The notes below the pieces were generated by a model. It ran no database searches. It saw only the letters and a list, made by a program, of their open reading frames with translations, and had not been told where the DNA came from. Below, piece by piece: positions 43,549 to 52,042 of a DNA stretch of 64,000 nucleotides. Position 1 is the stretch's first letter, and each line of letters opens with the position of its first letter. The position numbers and the translations under genes were made by a program. The DNA is from JAICSD01 sp963836665. Lineage in GTDB: Bacteria > Acidobacteriota > Vicinamibacteria > Vicinamibacterales > 2-12-FULL-66-21. The stretch covers positions 1-64,000 of the forward strand of contig CAWIKL010000004.1 of the NCBI GenBank assembly GCA_963836665.1. The letters are read 5' to 3'.

Positions 43549-44680
43549 AGATGTCCTTCACCTTTTCGAAGAACGGCTTTTCGCCGGCCTCCGTGGCCCC
43601 CGGCTCGAACGCTTCCTGCGGCATCGTCTTGGCCAACTCCTCGAGCAGGCGTTTCTGCTCCTTGGTCAACTTCTTCGGCACCGCGACGCGGGTGATGACG
43701 TAGAGATCGCCGTGGCCGCGCCCCGACACGTTGGGCATGCCCTTGCCGCGCAGCTTGAACCGCGCACCGGCCTGCGTCGCAGCCGGAATCTTCAGCGAGT
43801 CTTCGCCGTCGACGAGCGGGACCTTGACGTCGGCGCCAAGCGCCAGGACCGGGAACGTCACCGGCAGCTCGCAGTACAGATCGTCCTCCTCGCGATGGAA
43901 GAACGGATGCTCCTGGACGTGGACGACAACGTAGAGATCGCCGGGCGGGCCGCCCGCGCTGCCGTGTTCTCCCTCGCCGTAGAGACGCAGCCGCTGACCG
44001 GTGGCGATGCCGGCCGGGATCTTCGCGGTGAGCTTGCGCTCGCGGCCGACGCGGCCGGCTCCACGACAGGCCTGACAGGGTCGGCTGATCACGCGTCCGC
44101 TGCCGCGGCAGGTTGAGCAGGGGCGCGCCACGGTGAGGAAGCCCTGCTGGAAGCGGAGTTGCCCCTGGCCCTTGCAGTGCGGGCACACCTCGGGTGCGCT
44201 GCCCGCGGCTGCGCCTGATCCGCTGCAGGTCTCGCACGTTTCTTCACGCGGAATCTGGATCGCGGTCTCGGTGCCGGCGTAGGACTCTTCGAACGAGATC
44301 TCCAGGTCGTAGCGCAGGTCCGCGCCGCGCTGCGGGCCGCCGCGGCGGCGCCGGCCGCCGAAGAGGTCGCCGAAGCCGAAGATGTCGCCGAGATTGCCGA
44401 AGATGTCTTCGAAGCCGGCGAACGCGTTCGGATCGAAGCCGCCGGCGGCGGCGCCGCTGACGCCGGCGTGGCCGTAGCGATCGTAGAGCGCCCGCTTGTC
44501 GCGATCGCAGAGGACCGCGTAGGCTTCGGCCGCTTCCTTGAAGCGCTCTTCCGCTTCGGCGCTGCCCGGATTGCGGTCCGGATGGTGTTGCAGCGCGAGT
44601 TTGCGATACGCGCTCTTCAGCTGCTGGTCGGTGGCCGTGCGCTCGACGGCGAGGACCTCGTAGTAATCCCGCTTGCTCAC
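43541..44680 (-). CDS. dnaJ: Chaperone protein DnaJ
   Basis: 379 residues with all four parts: J domain with the HPD motif (RDYYEVLAVERTATDQQLKS, QHHPDRNPG), a Gly/Phe linker (AFAGFEDIFGNLGDIFGFG), a Cys-rich zinc domain with four CxxCxGxG-like motifs (CETCSGSG, CPHCKGQG, CSTCRGSG, CQACRGAG) and the C-terminal substrate domain. It stimulates DnaK ATPase and delivers clients. It overlaps grpE by four bases (ATGA) and prmA by eight. It is controlled by the CIRCE operator upstream of hrcA. Confidence 0.96.
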   Translation of the reverse strand: MSKRDYYEVLAVERTATDQQLKSAYRKLALQHHPDRNPGSAEAEERFKEAAEAYAVLCDRDKRALYDRYGHAGVSGAAAGGFDPNAFAGFEDIFGNLGDIFGFGDLFGGRRRRGGPQRGADLRYDLEISFEESYAGTETAIQIPREETCETCSGSGAAAGSAPEVCPHCKGQGQLRFQQGFLTVARPCSTCRGSGRVISRPCQACRGAGRVGRERKLTAKIPAGIATGQRLRLYGEGEHGSAGGPPGDLYVVVHVQEHPFFHREEDDLYCELPVTFPVLALGADVKVPLVDGEDSLKIPAATQAGARFKLRGKGMPNVSGRGHGDLYVITRVAVPKKLTKEQKRLLEELAKTMPQEAFEPGATEAGEKPFFEKVKDIFG

Positions 44681-45198
44681 CCTTTGGCCACCTTCACCAT
44701 TGCCGGCCGCAGCAGGCGATCGCCGAGCATGTAGCCGCGGCGGAATTCCTCGATCACTTCGCCTTCACGCCGCCCTTCGGCCGGATCGTGCGCGACGGCC
44801 ATGTGGAAGTGCGGATCGAAATCGGCGCCGAGTACCTCGATCGGCCTGACGCCGCGCTTGCGCAGGATCTCGAGCATCTGCTTGTGGATCAGCTCGACGC
44901 CCTTGCGGACCGCGTCGCCGGCGTCGCCGCCGGGATCCGCCTTGAGGGCGCGCTCCATGTCGTCCACCAGCGGCAGCAGCTCGGTCAGCAGGTCGGCTGC
45001 CGCCGCTTCCGAGAGCTGGATGCGCTCGCGCTCGGTGCGCTTGCGGTAGTTGTCGAATTCCGCCGTCTTGCGCAGCAGGCGGTCGTAGTAGTCGTCGCGC
45101 TGCTGTTTCAGCGCGGCCGCGTCGAGCGAGGTGCCGGCCGGCTCCGGTGGCGCCGCGGCACTGGTCTGCCCGGAGGTGTCGTTGAGTTCGTCTTCCAT
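44677..45198 (-). CDS. grpE: Nucleotide exchange factor GrpE
   Basis: 173 residues: a disordered acidic/Pro-rich N-terminus, a long coiled coil (KQQRDDYYDRLLRKTAEFDN, YRKRTERERIQL) and the beta-sheet head (VEVLGADF-like PIEVLGADFDPHFHMAVAHD, GYMLGDRLLRPAMVKVAKG). It exchanges ADP on DnaK. It lies three bases after hrcA and overlaps dnaJ, so it is translationally coupled in the heat-shock operon. Confidence 0.95.
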   Translation of the reverse strand: MEDELNDTSGQTSAAAPPEPAGTSLDAAALKQQRDDYYDRLLRKTAEFDNYRKRTERERIQLSEAAAADLLTELLPLVDDMERALKADPGGDAGDAVRKGVELIHKQMLEILRKRGVRPIEVLGADFDPHFHMAVAHDPAEGRREGEVIEEFRRGYMLGDRLLRPAMVKVAKG

Positions 45199-45201
45199 GA
45201 G

Positions 45202-46242
45202 TTACGGGTTGTCGAAAACGCGGTTGATCGTGCGCGACAGGCTCTCGACGACGTTGATCGCGCGAGAGTAGCGCATGCGGGTCAGGCCGATGACGCCAAC
45301 GGCGCCGCGCCGCCGGCCATCGGTATACGTGGAGGTCACCATGCTGAAGTTCTGCAATTCCGGATCCTGATGTTCCGAGCCGATGATCACCGTCAGGCCA
45401 CTGCCGTCCATGCACGCGTCGATGAGATGGACCAGCCGCGACTTCTCTTCGATCATTTGCACCAGCGACCGCAGCGTCGCCAGCGTCGTCTCGGGATCGC
45501 CGCCGGTCGCGAGATCGAACAGCAGCGCCGTGCCCTGCACGTAAATCGATGGGGTGCGCTGCATCCCCTCGAACGTCCGGCTGGCCAGGCGTAAAGCGCG
45601 CGCCTTCAGCTGGTCGTAGAGATGGCGATCTTCGTTCAGCCGATCGACGATCGCCTGCCGGATTTCGCTGAGCGAATGCCCCTTGAATTCACTGTTGAGG
45701 AAGTTCGCCGCCTGCTGCAGCTCGACGCTTGAGTAGGACTCCTGCGGATCGACCACCTTGTGCGAGATGTGGCCGCCATTCGAGATCAGGATGACCAGCA
45801 CCTTGCCGCCGTCGAGGACGACGAAGTCGAGGTGCTCGAAGGTCGCTTCGGTTGCCGGCACCATCGCGAACGCGACCTGATGCGAGGCGCGCGAGATTTC
45901 CTGGGACGCGTGCGAGAGGACGTCCTCGATCGTGCCGGCGCGGCGGAGCCGCTCCTCGACGTCGGGGGCGTGGCGCGACTTGCGCCGTTCCGAGAGCAGC
46001 TGATCCACGTAGGCCCGGTAGCCGAGATCGGTGGGAACGCGCCCGGCTGACGTATGCGGCTGACGTACGAAGCCCAGTTCCTCCAGCCGCGCCATGACGT
46101 TTCTGAGAGTCGCCGAAGACACACCAAAGCCACGGCTCGCCAACCACAGCGAGGAAATCGGCTCGCCGTGCTCGATGTAGGCCTGCACGAGAGTGGCGAG
46201 AATCCGCCTATCTCGTTCGGGAAGCTCAGGATGACGGCTCAT
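45202..46242 (-). CDS. hrcA: Heat-inducible transcription repressor HrcA
   Basis: 346 residues. A winged helix N-terminus (RDRRILATLVQAYIEHGEPI, SSATLRNVMARLEELGFVRQ, PHTSAGRVPTDLGYRAYVDQ) is followed by the GAF-like dimer domain with HISHKVVDPQESYSSVELQQ and the C-terminal RYSRAINVVESLSRTINRVF. HrcA binds CIRCE and needs GroEL for folding, so it represses chaperone genes until proteins unfold. A good CIRCE copy lies seven bases before the ATG. The gene heads hrcA-grpE-dnaJ-prmA; dnaK is not in this cluster. Confidence 0.96.
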   Translation of the reverse strand: MSRHPELPERDRRILATLVQAYIEHGEPISSLWLASRGFGVSSATLRNVMARLEELGFVRQPHTSAGRVPTDLGYRAYVDQLLSERRKSRHAPDVEERLRRAGTIEDVLSHASQEISRASHQVAFAMVPATEATFEHLDFVVLDGGKVLVILISNGGHISHKVVDPQESYSSVELQQAANFLNSEFKGHSLSEIRQAIVDRLNEDRHLYDQLKARALRLASRTFEGMQRTPSIYVQGTALLFDLATGGDPETTLATLRSLVQMIEEKSRLVHLIDACMDGSGLTVIIGSEHQDPELQNFSMVTSTYTDGRRRGAVGVIGLTRMRYSRAINVVESLSRTINRVFDNP

Positions 46243-46248
46243 ACCAAA

Positions 46249-46275
46249 TTAGCAGTCGGAGAATACGATTGCTAA
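46249..46275 (-). promoter_or_regulatory. CIRCE operator (HrcA binding site)
   Basis: TTAGCAGTC and GATTGCTAA are separated by nine bases; the inverted repeat matches the CIRCE consensus TTAGCACTC-N9-GAGTGCTAA at 16 of 18 arm positions. It lies between the -10 box and the hrcA start, as usual for autoregulation. Confidence 0.95.
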
Positions 46276-46281
46276 ATTATA
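46276..46281 (-). promoter_or_regulatory. TATAAT -10 box of the heat-shock operon
   Basis: On the minus strand TATAAT directly precedes the CIRCE repeat, and its first bases overlap the stop codon of the upstream amidohydrolase gene (46277). A start point near 46269 would lie inside CIRCE. No -35 box is obvious. Confidence 0.6.
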
Positions 46282-47563
46282 CGCCAGCCCGGGCGGCGAG
46301 CATAGCGGCGGCGGCGCGCGCCTCCTCCGTAATCGCCGTAACCTCTTCATTTACAAGGGCAAAGTCGTTGACCAGGATTTCGCCGTCCACCATCGTCAGC
46401 CGGACGTCCGTGCCGCGTGCGGCATAGACGAGCGTCGACCAGGGATCCGGGTCCGGGGCGAGATGGGCGCGGTCCCGCTCGATAAGGATGAGATCCGCCC
46501 GCTTGCCTGGCTCGACGGAGCCGATCTCATCGGCGAGCCCGAGTGCCCGGGCGCCCTCCCGCGTCGCCATCCAGAGGGCATCGCGGGCGGTCAGCGCGCC
46601 GGGGTGGCGGCGCACCGCCTGGATCGTCGCCGCCAGCCGCATCTCCTCGAACATGTCGAGCCGGTTGTTGCAGGCGGCGCCGTCGGCGCCGAGTGACACG
46701 GAAACGCCGCGCGCGCGCATCTCCGTCACGGGCGCCAGCCCCGACCCGAGCTTCAGGTTCGAGCTGGGGCAGTGCATCACCTTGACGTCGCGCTCGGCGA
46801 GCAGCGCCTGTTCGCGCTCGCTGACCCACACACAGTGCGCAGTGCAGAGATGCGGCGTCGCCAGTCCCGTGTCGGCGAGGTATTCGAGGTTGCTCATGCC
46901 ACCCGACAACCGCCGGACGAGGTCGATCTCGTCACGGTTCTCTGAGGCGTGCGTGTGCACGATCACGCCATCGCGCGATGACAGGTCGGCGACCGCTTCG
47001 AGCAGCTCGCGCGAGCAGGAGACGGCGAATCGCGGCGCGAACGCGGCGCGCAGCCGCCCGTTGCCGCGGCCGTCCCAGCGCTGGCGCAGTGCGAGGCTCT
47101 CGTCGATCGATGCCTGCGTCTGCTCCTGCAGCCGTGCAGGAACCTGCTGGTCGGAGTCCATCATGCACTTGCCGACGACAGCGCGCAGACCGATCTGGTC
47201 GAGCGCCTCGAAGACGACGTCCGTATCGTGCACGGTCTCCATGGTCAACGCCGACGTCGTGCCGCCCAGGAGCAGCTCCGCCGCGGCGAGTCGGGTCGAG
47301 GCGCGCAGCGTCTGCGGCGTGTGCGCCGCTTCCATTGGCCAGACGCGGCGGCGCAGCCACTCGAGGAGTGGCATGTCGTCGGCGTAGCCGCGGAAGAGGG
47401 TCTGGCAGAGGTGGACGTGCGTCTGGATGAAGCCGGGTAGCAAATACGCGCCGCGCGCGTCGATGACGCGATCGTGGACCGTGTCCGGCTCCGCGCCGAC
47501 GCTGACGATCAGCCCATCGTGCACGGACACCGCGCCCTCGAAGATGTCGAGGGCATCGTTCAT
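46277..47563 (-). CDS. Amidohydrolase of the SsnA/AtzA-TrzN (chlorohydrolase/deaminase) type
   Basis: 428 residues with a TIM-barrel metal site: THVHLCQT (HxH), VHTHASENRDEI (third His), AHCVWVSE (fourth His) and SLGADGAACNNRLDMFEEM (metal Asp). The composite domain closes the barrel with GKRADLILIERDRAHLAP. Relatives deaminate or dehalogenate nitrogen heterocycles such as guanine, S-adenosylhomocysteine or triazines; the exact substrate is not clear. In-frame residues upstream of the ATG (STVIRNATIVT) look like the family N-terminus but have no standard start codon, so a lost base is possible. An XdhC-like gene follows upstream in the same direction, which hints at purine catabolism. Confidence 0.85.
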   Translation of the reverse strand: MNDALDIFEGAVSVHDGLIVSVGAEPDTVHDRVIDARGAYLLPGFIQTHVHLCQTLFRGYADDMPLLEWLRRRVWPMEAAHTPQTLRASTRLAAAELLLGGTTSALTMETVHDTDVVFEALDQIGLRAVVGKCMMDSDQQVPARLQEQTQASIDESLALRQRWDGRGNGRLRAAFAPRFAVSCSRELLEAVADLSSRDGVIVHTHASENRDEIDLVRRLSGGMSNLEYLADTGLATPHLCTAHCVWVSEREQALLAERDVKVMHCPSSNLKLGSGLAPVTEMRARGVSVSLGADGAACNNRLDMFEEMRLAATIQAVRRHPGALTARDALWMATREGARALGLADEIGSVEPGKRADLILIERDRAHLAPDPDPWSTLVYAARGTDVRLTMVDGEILVNDFALVNEEVTAITEEARAAAAMLAARAGV

Positions 47564-47629
47564 CGTGACGATAGTGGCGTTGCGGATAACGGTCGAAGGA
47601 CGCGAGGGAATCGAAGATCACGAAGGAGC

Positions 47630-48490
47630 TTACAGCCCCTTCGCCTCCTGCTCCTTCGTATCCTTTGCCGTCCTGCGCGGCTTGCGGCGCGACGACATCG
47701 CCACAGGCGTCACATCGCGGCCGTGGCGGATGGCGATCAGCTCGGCGAGGATGCTGACCGCGATTTCGGCGGGGGTAATGGCGCCGATGTTCAGCCCGAT
47801 CGGGGCGTGCACGCGGTCGAGGCACTCGGCCGGCATCCCCTCGGCATCGAGCGCGTCGAAGATGCGTGTCACCTTGGCGCGGCTGCCGATGAGACCCAGG
47901 TAACGCAGATCGCGCGCCGCCAGCGCGCGGACGGCCTCGAAATCGTGCGTGTGCCCGCGCGTCACGACGACGACGTAGGCCGACGGCGGGACCTCGGCGC
48001 CGTGCAGCCAGCGGCCGATGTCGTCGACGACGATCGAGTCGGCAGCGGGGAAGCGCTCGCGGTTGGCGAACTTCTCGCGGTCGTCGACGACGTGGATGCG
48101 GAAGCCGGCGTCGGCGGCGAAGCGGGCGAGGTGCCAGCCGACGTGACCGGCGCCGATAACGTAGAGCGGCGGTGCCGGCGCGATCGGATCGATGTAGACG
48201 TCCATCTGCCCGCCGCAGATGAGACCCGACTCCTCGACGAAGTCGTCGTTGAGGTCGAAGGTGACCAGCTGCGGCGTGCCGCTGGCGATAGCAGCGCGCG
48301 CCTTGCCGATGGCTTCGTTCTCGTAGCAACCGCCGCCGATCGTGCCGACGGTGCGGCCGTCGGCGAACACCAGCATCTTCGCGCCGGTGCGCTGCGGCGT
48401 CGAGCCGTTCGAGCGGACGATCGTCACCAGCGCGGCTGGTTCGCCGCGCTCGAGCGCCGCTGCCGCGGCCGGAAGGACGTCTTCGTTCAT
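47630..48490 (-). CDS. XdhC/CoxI family molybdenum-enzyme maturation protein
   Basis: 286 residues. The XdhC_CoxI domain (TIVRSNGSTPQRTGAKMLVF, VGTIGGGCYENEAI) is followed by a Rossmann-like XdhC C-domain (PPLYVIGAGHVGWHLARFA, VVVVTRGHTHDFEAVRA, YLGLIGSRAKVTRIFDAL). These proteins insert sulfurated molybdopterin into xanthine dehydrogenase-type enzymes. A basic tail (KPRRTAKDTKEQEAKGL) is specific to this copy. No molybdopterin dehydrogenase subunits are in the window; the amidohydrolase downstream on the same strand would fit purine or heterocycle breakdown, which is inference. Confidence 0.88.
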   Translation of the reverse strand: MNEDVLPAAAAALERGEPAALVTIVRSNGSTPQRTGAKMLVFADGRTVGTIGGGCYENEAIGKARAAIASGTPQLVTFDLNDDFVEESGLICGGQMDVYIDPIAPAPPLYVIGAGHVGWHLARFAADAGFRIHVVDDREKFANRERFPAADSIVVDDIGRWLHGAEVPPSAYVVVVTRGHTHDFEAVRALAARDLRYLGLIGSRAKVTRIFDALDAEGMPAECLDRVHAPIGLNIGAITPAEIAVSILAELIAIRHGRDVTPVAMSSRRKPRRTAKDTKEQEAKGL

Positions 48491-48520
48491 CGGCCTGAGG
48501 TGTTCATAGGCCTGGGGCGT

Positions 48521-49595
48521 TCAGATCAGGACCTCGATCTTGCCCTTCTTCTTCAGTCCGTCGATGAAGGCGTCCATGTGCTGCTGCTTTTTCTCGCCTT
48601 CGATCATCTGCTTCAGCTTGGAGATGTTGTCGGGAGAGAGTTGCTCGTAGGGTGTGATGCCGGCCGCTTTGTGGTCGATCAGCTTGATGACGTGGTAGCC
48701 GAACTGCGACGTCACCACCCCGCTGATCTCGCCGGGCTTGAGCGCGAAGGCGGCGTCGCTGAACGCCGGCACCATCTGACCGCGCGGGAAGTAACCCAGG
48801 TCGCCGCCCTGCGCGGCGCTGCCGTCCTGCGAGTATTCCTGCGCGAGCTTGGCGAAGTCCTCGCCAGCCTTCGCCTTTTTCAGCACCAAGTCGATTGTCG
48901 CCTTGGCCTTCGCTCTCGTCGCGGCGTCCGCCTTCTCGTCGACACGGATCAGGATATGGCTGGCCCGGACGCTCTCCGGCTGGTTGAACTTGGCGGAGTT
49001 CTTGGCGTAGTAGGCCTTCGCGTCGGCGTCGCTCGGGCCCGAGATGGTGCCGACTTCCGCGTCGACGAGCTTGCTGACGACGAGGTCAGCACGCGCCTGC
49101 TTGCGCAGCTCGTCCGGCGTCATCCCGCGCGCCTTGAGCGCCTTTTCGTAGGCGTCCTGCGTCTGAAACCGATCGCGGACTTCTTTCACCTTGGCGTCGA
49201 CTTCGCTGTCCTCGACCTTGAGGCCGCGCGAGTTGCTTTCCTGCGTGAGCAGCTTGTAGACGATCAGCTGATCGAGCCCGTTGCGCAGGATCTCGTCGCG
49301 GCGATCGGGCGGAATCTGCTGTCCGGCCTGCATCTCCATGCCCTTGATCATCTGGTCGAAGTCTTCTTTTTTGATGTCCTCGCCGTTGACGTGGGCCACC
49401 ACGGGCGGCAGGGTCGCCGGAACTGGCTTGGGCGGGACGGGCGCCGGCGGCGCTGCCGGCGGCGTGCCGCTGCCCTGGCCGTTGACGGCGGGCGGCGTCG
49501 CAGCGGTCGCGGCTGGCCTGGGCCGCGGGAGACTTCTTACAGGCGCTCACTGAAAGCAGGGCGACGACGGCACACGAGACGAACTTGGATCTCAC
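48521..49595 (-). CDS. PpiC-type peptidyl-prolyl isomerase, SurA-like lipoprotein (one frame break)
   Basis: About 358 residues. A lipoprotein signal (MRSKFVSCAVVALLSVSAC) is followed by a Pro/Ala-rich linker in the shifted frame (PPAVNGQGSGTPPAAPPAPV), which marks a frame break near 49510. A SurA-like helical domain and one parvulin domain follow: SVRASHILIRVDEKADAATR, FAKLAQEYSQDGSAAQGGDL, GYFPRGQMVPAFSDAAFALK and SQFGYHVIKLID. It should isomerise proline bonds and chaperone proteins on the periplasmic side of an envelope membrane, most likely helping outer-membrane proteins. It is 42 bases downstream of the PBP gene on the same strand. Confidence 0.9.
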
Positions 49596-49637
49596 TTACA
49601 CCTCAACAAGTTGGAGACGAGAACGATCGATTCTAAA

Positions 49638-51987
49638 TCAGAAGTAGTGAATCGGGCAGGGCTCGGTCGGTTCGGTGCCGGGGAGGAAGGCTTCGCGAAA
49701 GACCTTCGGGCAGGCAGGGGTGGCGAGCTTGCCCGTGTCCTTGTCGATGTCGACGAAGACGACGCCGTCAGGCACGTCGAACGGTTCGCTCGCATGCCCG
49801 GCCAGCGCGCGGATCATGAATGCCGTCCAGATGGGGAGGGCCGCCTGCGCGCCGCTCAACCCGATCGGCTGGTTGTCGTCGAGGCCGACCCAGACCACCG
49901 TCAGCAGCTCGGGCGTGAAGCCGATGAACCAGGCGTCGCGCAGGTCGTTGGTCGTGCCGGTCTTGCCGGCCGCGTCGAGCGTGAAGCCGGCGCCGCGCAC
50001 GGCGGCCGCCGTCCCTTCGTTGATGACGCTGCGCATCATGTTGGTGACCAGATACGTCGTGTCCTTACGGGCGACGGTCTTCTCCGCCGGCACCGCGATC
50101 GGCAGGTCCTTGCCGTCAGCGACGATGCGCGAGAGCGCGCGCAGCGGACGCATCGTGCCGCCGTTGGGGAAGATGGTGTAGGCGGTCGCCATTTCGAGCG
50201 GCGTCGCTTCGAACACGCCGAGCGCGATCGAGGGATAACCATGTGGCGGCGTGCCGATGCCGAACTTCTTCCACAGGTTGGCGACGTTGTCGAAGCCGAT
50301 CGATTCGGCGACCTTGATCGTCGCGATGTTCCGCGAGTGGGCGAGCGCGCGCCGCAACGTGATCGGCCCGTCGTACTCGTTCTGATAGTTCCCCGGCGCC
50401 CATACCTGGTTGTTGAAACTGAACTCGGTTGGCTCGTCGACGACCACGGTGGCCGGGGTGATGTCGGTGCGCTCTTCGGCCAGCGCGCGTTCGAACGCGG
50501 CCAGATAGACGAACGGCTTGAAGGTCGAGCCGGGCTGCCGCTTGGCGGTGGTCGCGCGGTTGTACTGCGATTGGTTGTAGGAGCGGCCGCCGACCATGGC
50601 GAGAATCTCGCCGGTGCGCGGGTCGACGGCGATCAGCGCCGCCTGCGGCACGCGCGGCTTGCGCTTCGCCAGCAGCTTCTCGACGTTGGCGATGCCGTCG
50701 CGGACCGCGTCCTGCGCGATGCGCTGCAGGTGCAGGTCGAGCGTCGAGTAGACGTCCACCGGGCCGGACGCCTTCGTCCGCTCCTGCATCTCCTGCGTCA
50801 GGTAGTCGACGAAGTACGGGGCCTCGGATTCGATCGCGGCGCGCGACGATCTGCACCGGCTCCTTCGCCGCGCGATCCGCCGCGTCGGCGCTGATGATGC
50901 CGGTGTCGGCCATGACCCGCAGGACGGTGTTGCGTCGGTCCCTGGCGCGATCGGCGTGCTGGAACGGCGAATCGACCGCGGGCGAGTGGATGACGCCGGC
51001 GATCGTCGCGGCCTCGACGAGCGACAGGTTGCTGACGTCCTTGCCGAAGATCAGCCGCGCCCCTTCGGGCACGCCGTGAATCGCGAACGAGCCCCGTTGC
51101 CCGAGGTAGACGTCGTTGAGGTAGAGCTCGAGGATCTTGTCCTTGGTCAGCCGGCGCTCGAGCGCGATCGACATGAACCACTCGGTGAACTTGCGTTTCA
51201 CGCCAGCCAGCCCGCCGCGCTCGCGCGCCTTGTCCAGGCCCCACATCGAGCTGAGGAAGGTGTTGCGCACTAGCTGCTGCGTGATCGTGCTCCCGCCGCT
51301 CAGGTACTTCTTGCTCCCGAACATGTTGCTGGCCACCGCGCGCGTCGTGCCGATGAAATCGACGCCGGGGTGATCGTAGAAGCGGCGATCCTCGATCGCG
51401 ATCACCGCCTGGACCATGCGCGGCGAAATCGCGCTCAGCGGTACGTCGCGCCGTTTCTCGCGCCCTTCGACCAGCGCCGTGAGCAGCGGCGCATCCATCG
51501 CCACTTCCTCGACCGGCTGGCGCTTCGACACCGACTCGATGCCGGTGAGAGGCCCGGCGATCCCCTTCTTGTCGGGCGCGAAGGTGAAGCGCAGCGTCTG
51601 GCCGGCGCGATCGCCGCTGCGCGGAATCACCGCGAGCGCGTCACGCCCGATGGCGAATTCCCCGGGCTGCTCGACGCGCGGCTTCTCCGCATAGCCGAGA
51701 TCGTTGAGCCGATCGATCATCTCGCGCAGCGTGACGCGCTGCCCCTTGCGCACCGTCAGCGGCCGCGCGAAGATGCGCGGATCGGTGCGCGCGAACTCGC
51801 CGTGCATGCGCGCGTCGAGCAGCCGCGAGAAGGTGATGTAGTAGTAAGTGATGGCGCCGGCGGTGACCAGTGCCGGCAGGAGAATGGCCAGCGCGGCGTA
51901 GAACTTCCAGCCGCGCCGCCGCAGGAATCCCAGGCGCCGTGAGGTTGGCTTTTTCGCCGCGGGCTTCGTCGGGCGGACCGTGGGCAC
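49638..51987 (-). CDS. Class A penicillin-binding protein (PBP1b-like; one frame break)
   Basis: About 783 residues. A short cytoplasmic basic start, one membrane helix (FYAALAILLPALVTAGAITYY) and a UB2H-like segment are followed by the GT51 transglycosylase domain (AVIAIEDRRFYDHPGVDFIG, GGSTITQQLVRNTFLSS, LELYLNDVYLGQRGSFAIHG) and the transpeptidase domain. The catalytic Ser lies in QPGSTFKPFVYLA, with SRN in AHSRNIATIKVAE and KTG in AAGKTGTTNDLRDAW. It builds and crosslinks peptidoglycan at the inner membrane. The frame breaks near 50845, where VAR should continue as AAIESEAPYFVDYLTQE. GTG 51987 is chosen because the longer frame reaches through the divergent promoter. Confidence 0.93.
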
Positions 51988-51989
51988 CG

Positions 51990-52020
51990 GGTGACTTCGC
52001 CGCTGATTGTATACTGACCC
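51990..52020. promoter_or_regulatory. Overlapping divergent -10 boxes between the PBP and deacetylase genes
   Basis: TATACT (52010-52015, plus strand) and TATACA (52008-52013, minus strand) overlap. They suit the deacetylase gene and the PBP gene respectively. No -35 boxes are clear, and the PBP leader would be about 15-20 bases. Confidence 0.5.
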
Positions 52021-52042
52021 CCTGCCCGCCTTCGCCGATTCG

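Noticed and set aside
47474..49636. 720-residue plus-strand ORF across the amidohydrolase, XdhC and PpiC genes
   Set aside because: Antisense to three well-supported genes, with repetitive Arg/Asp/Val composition.
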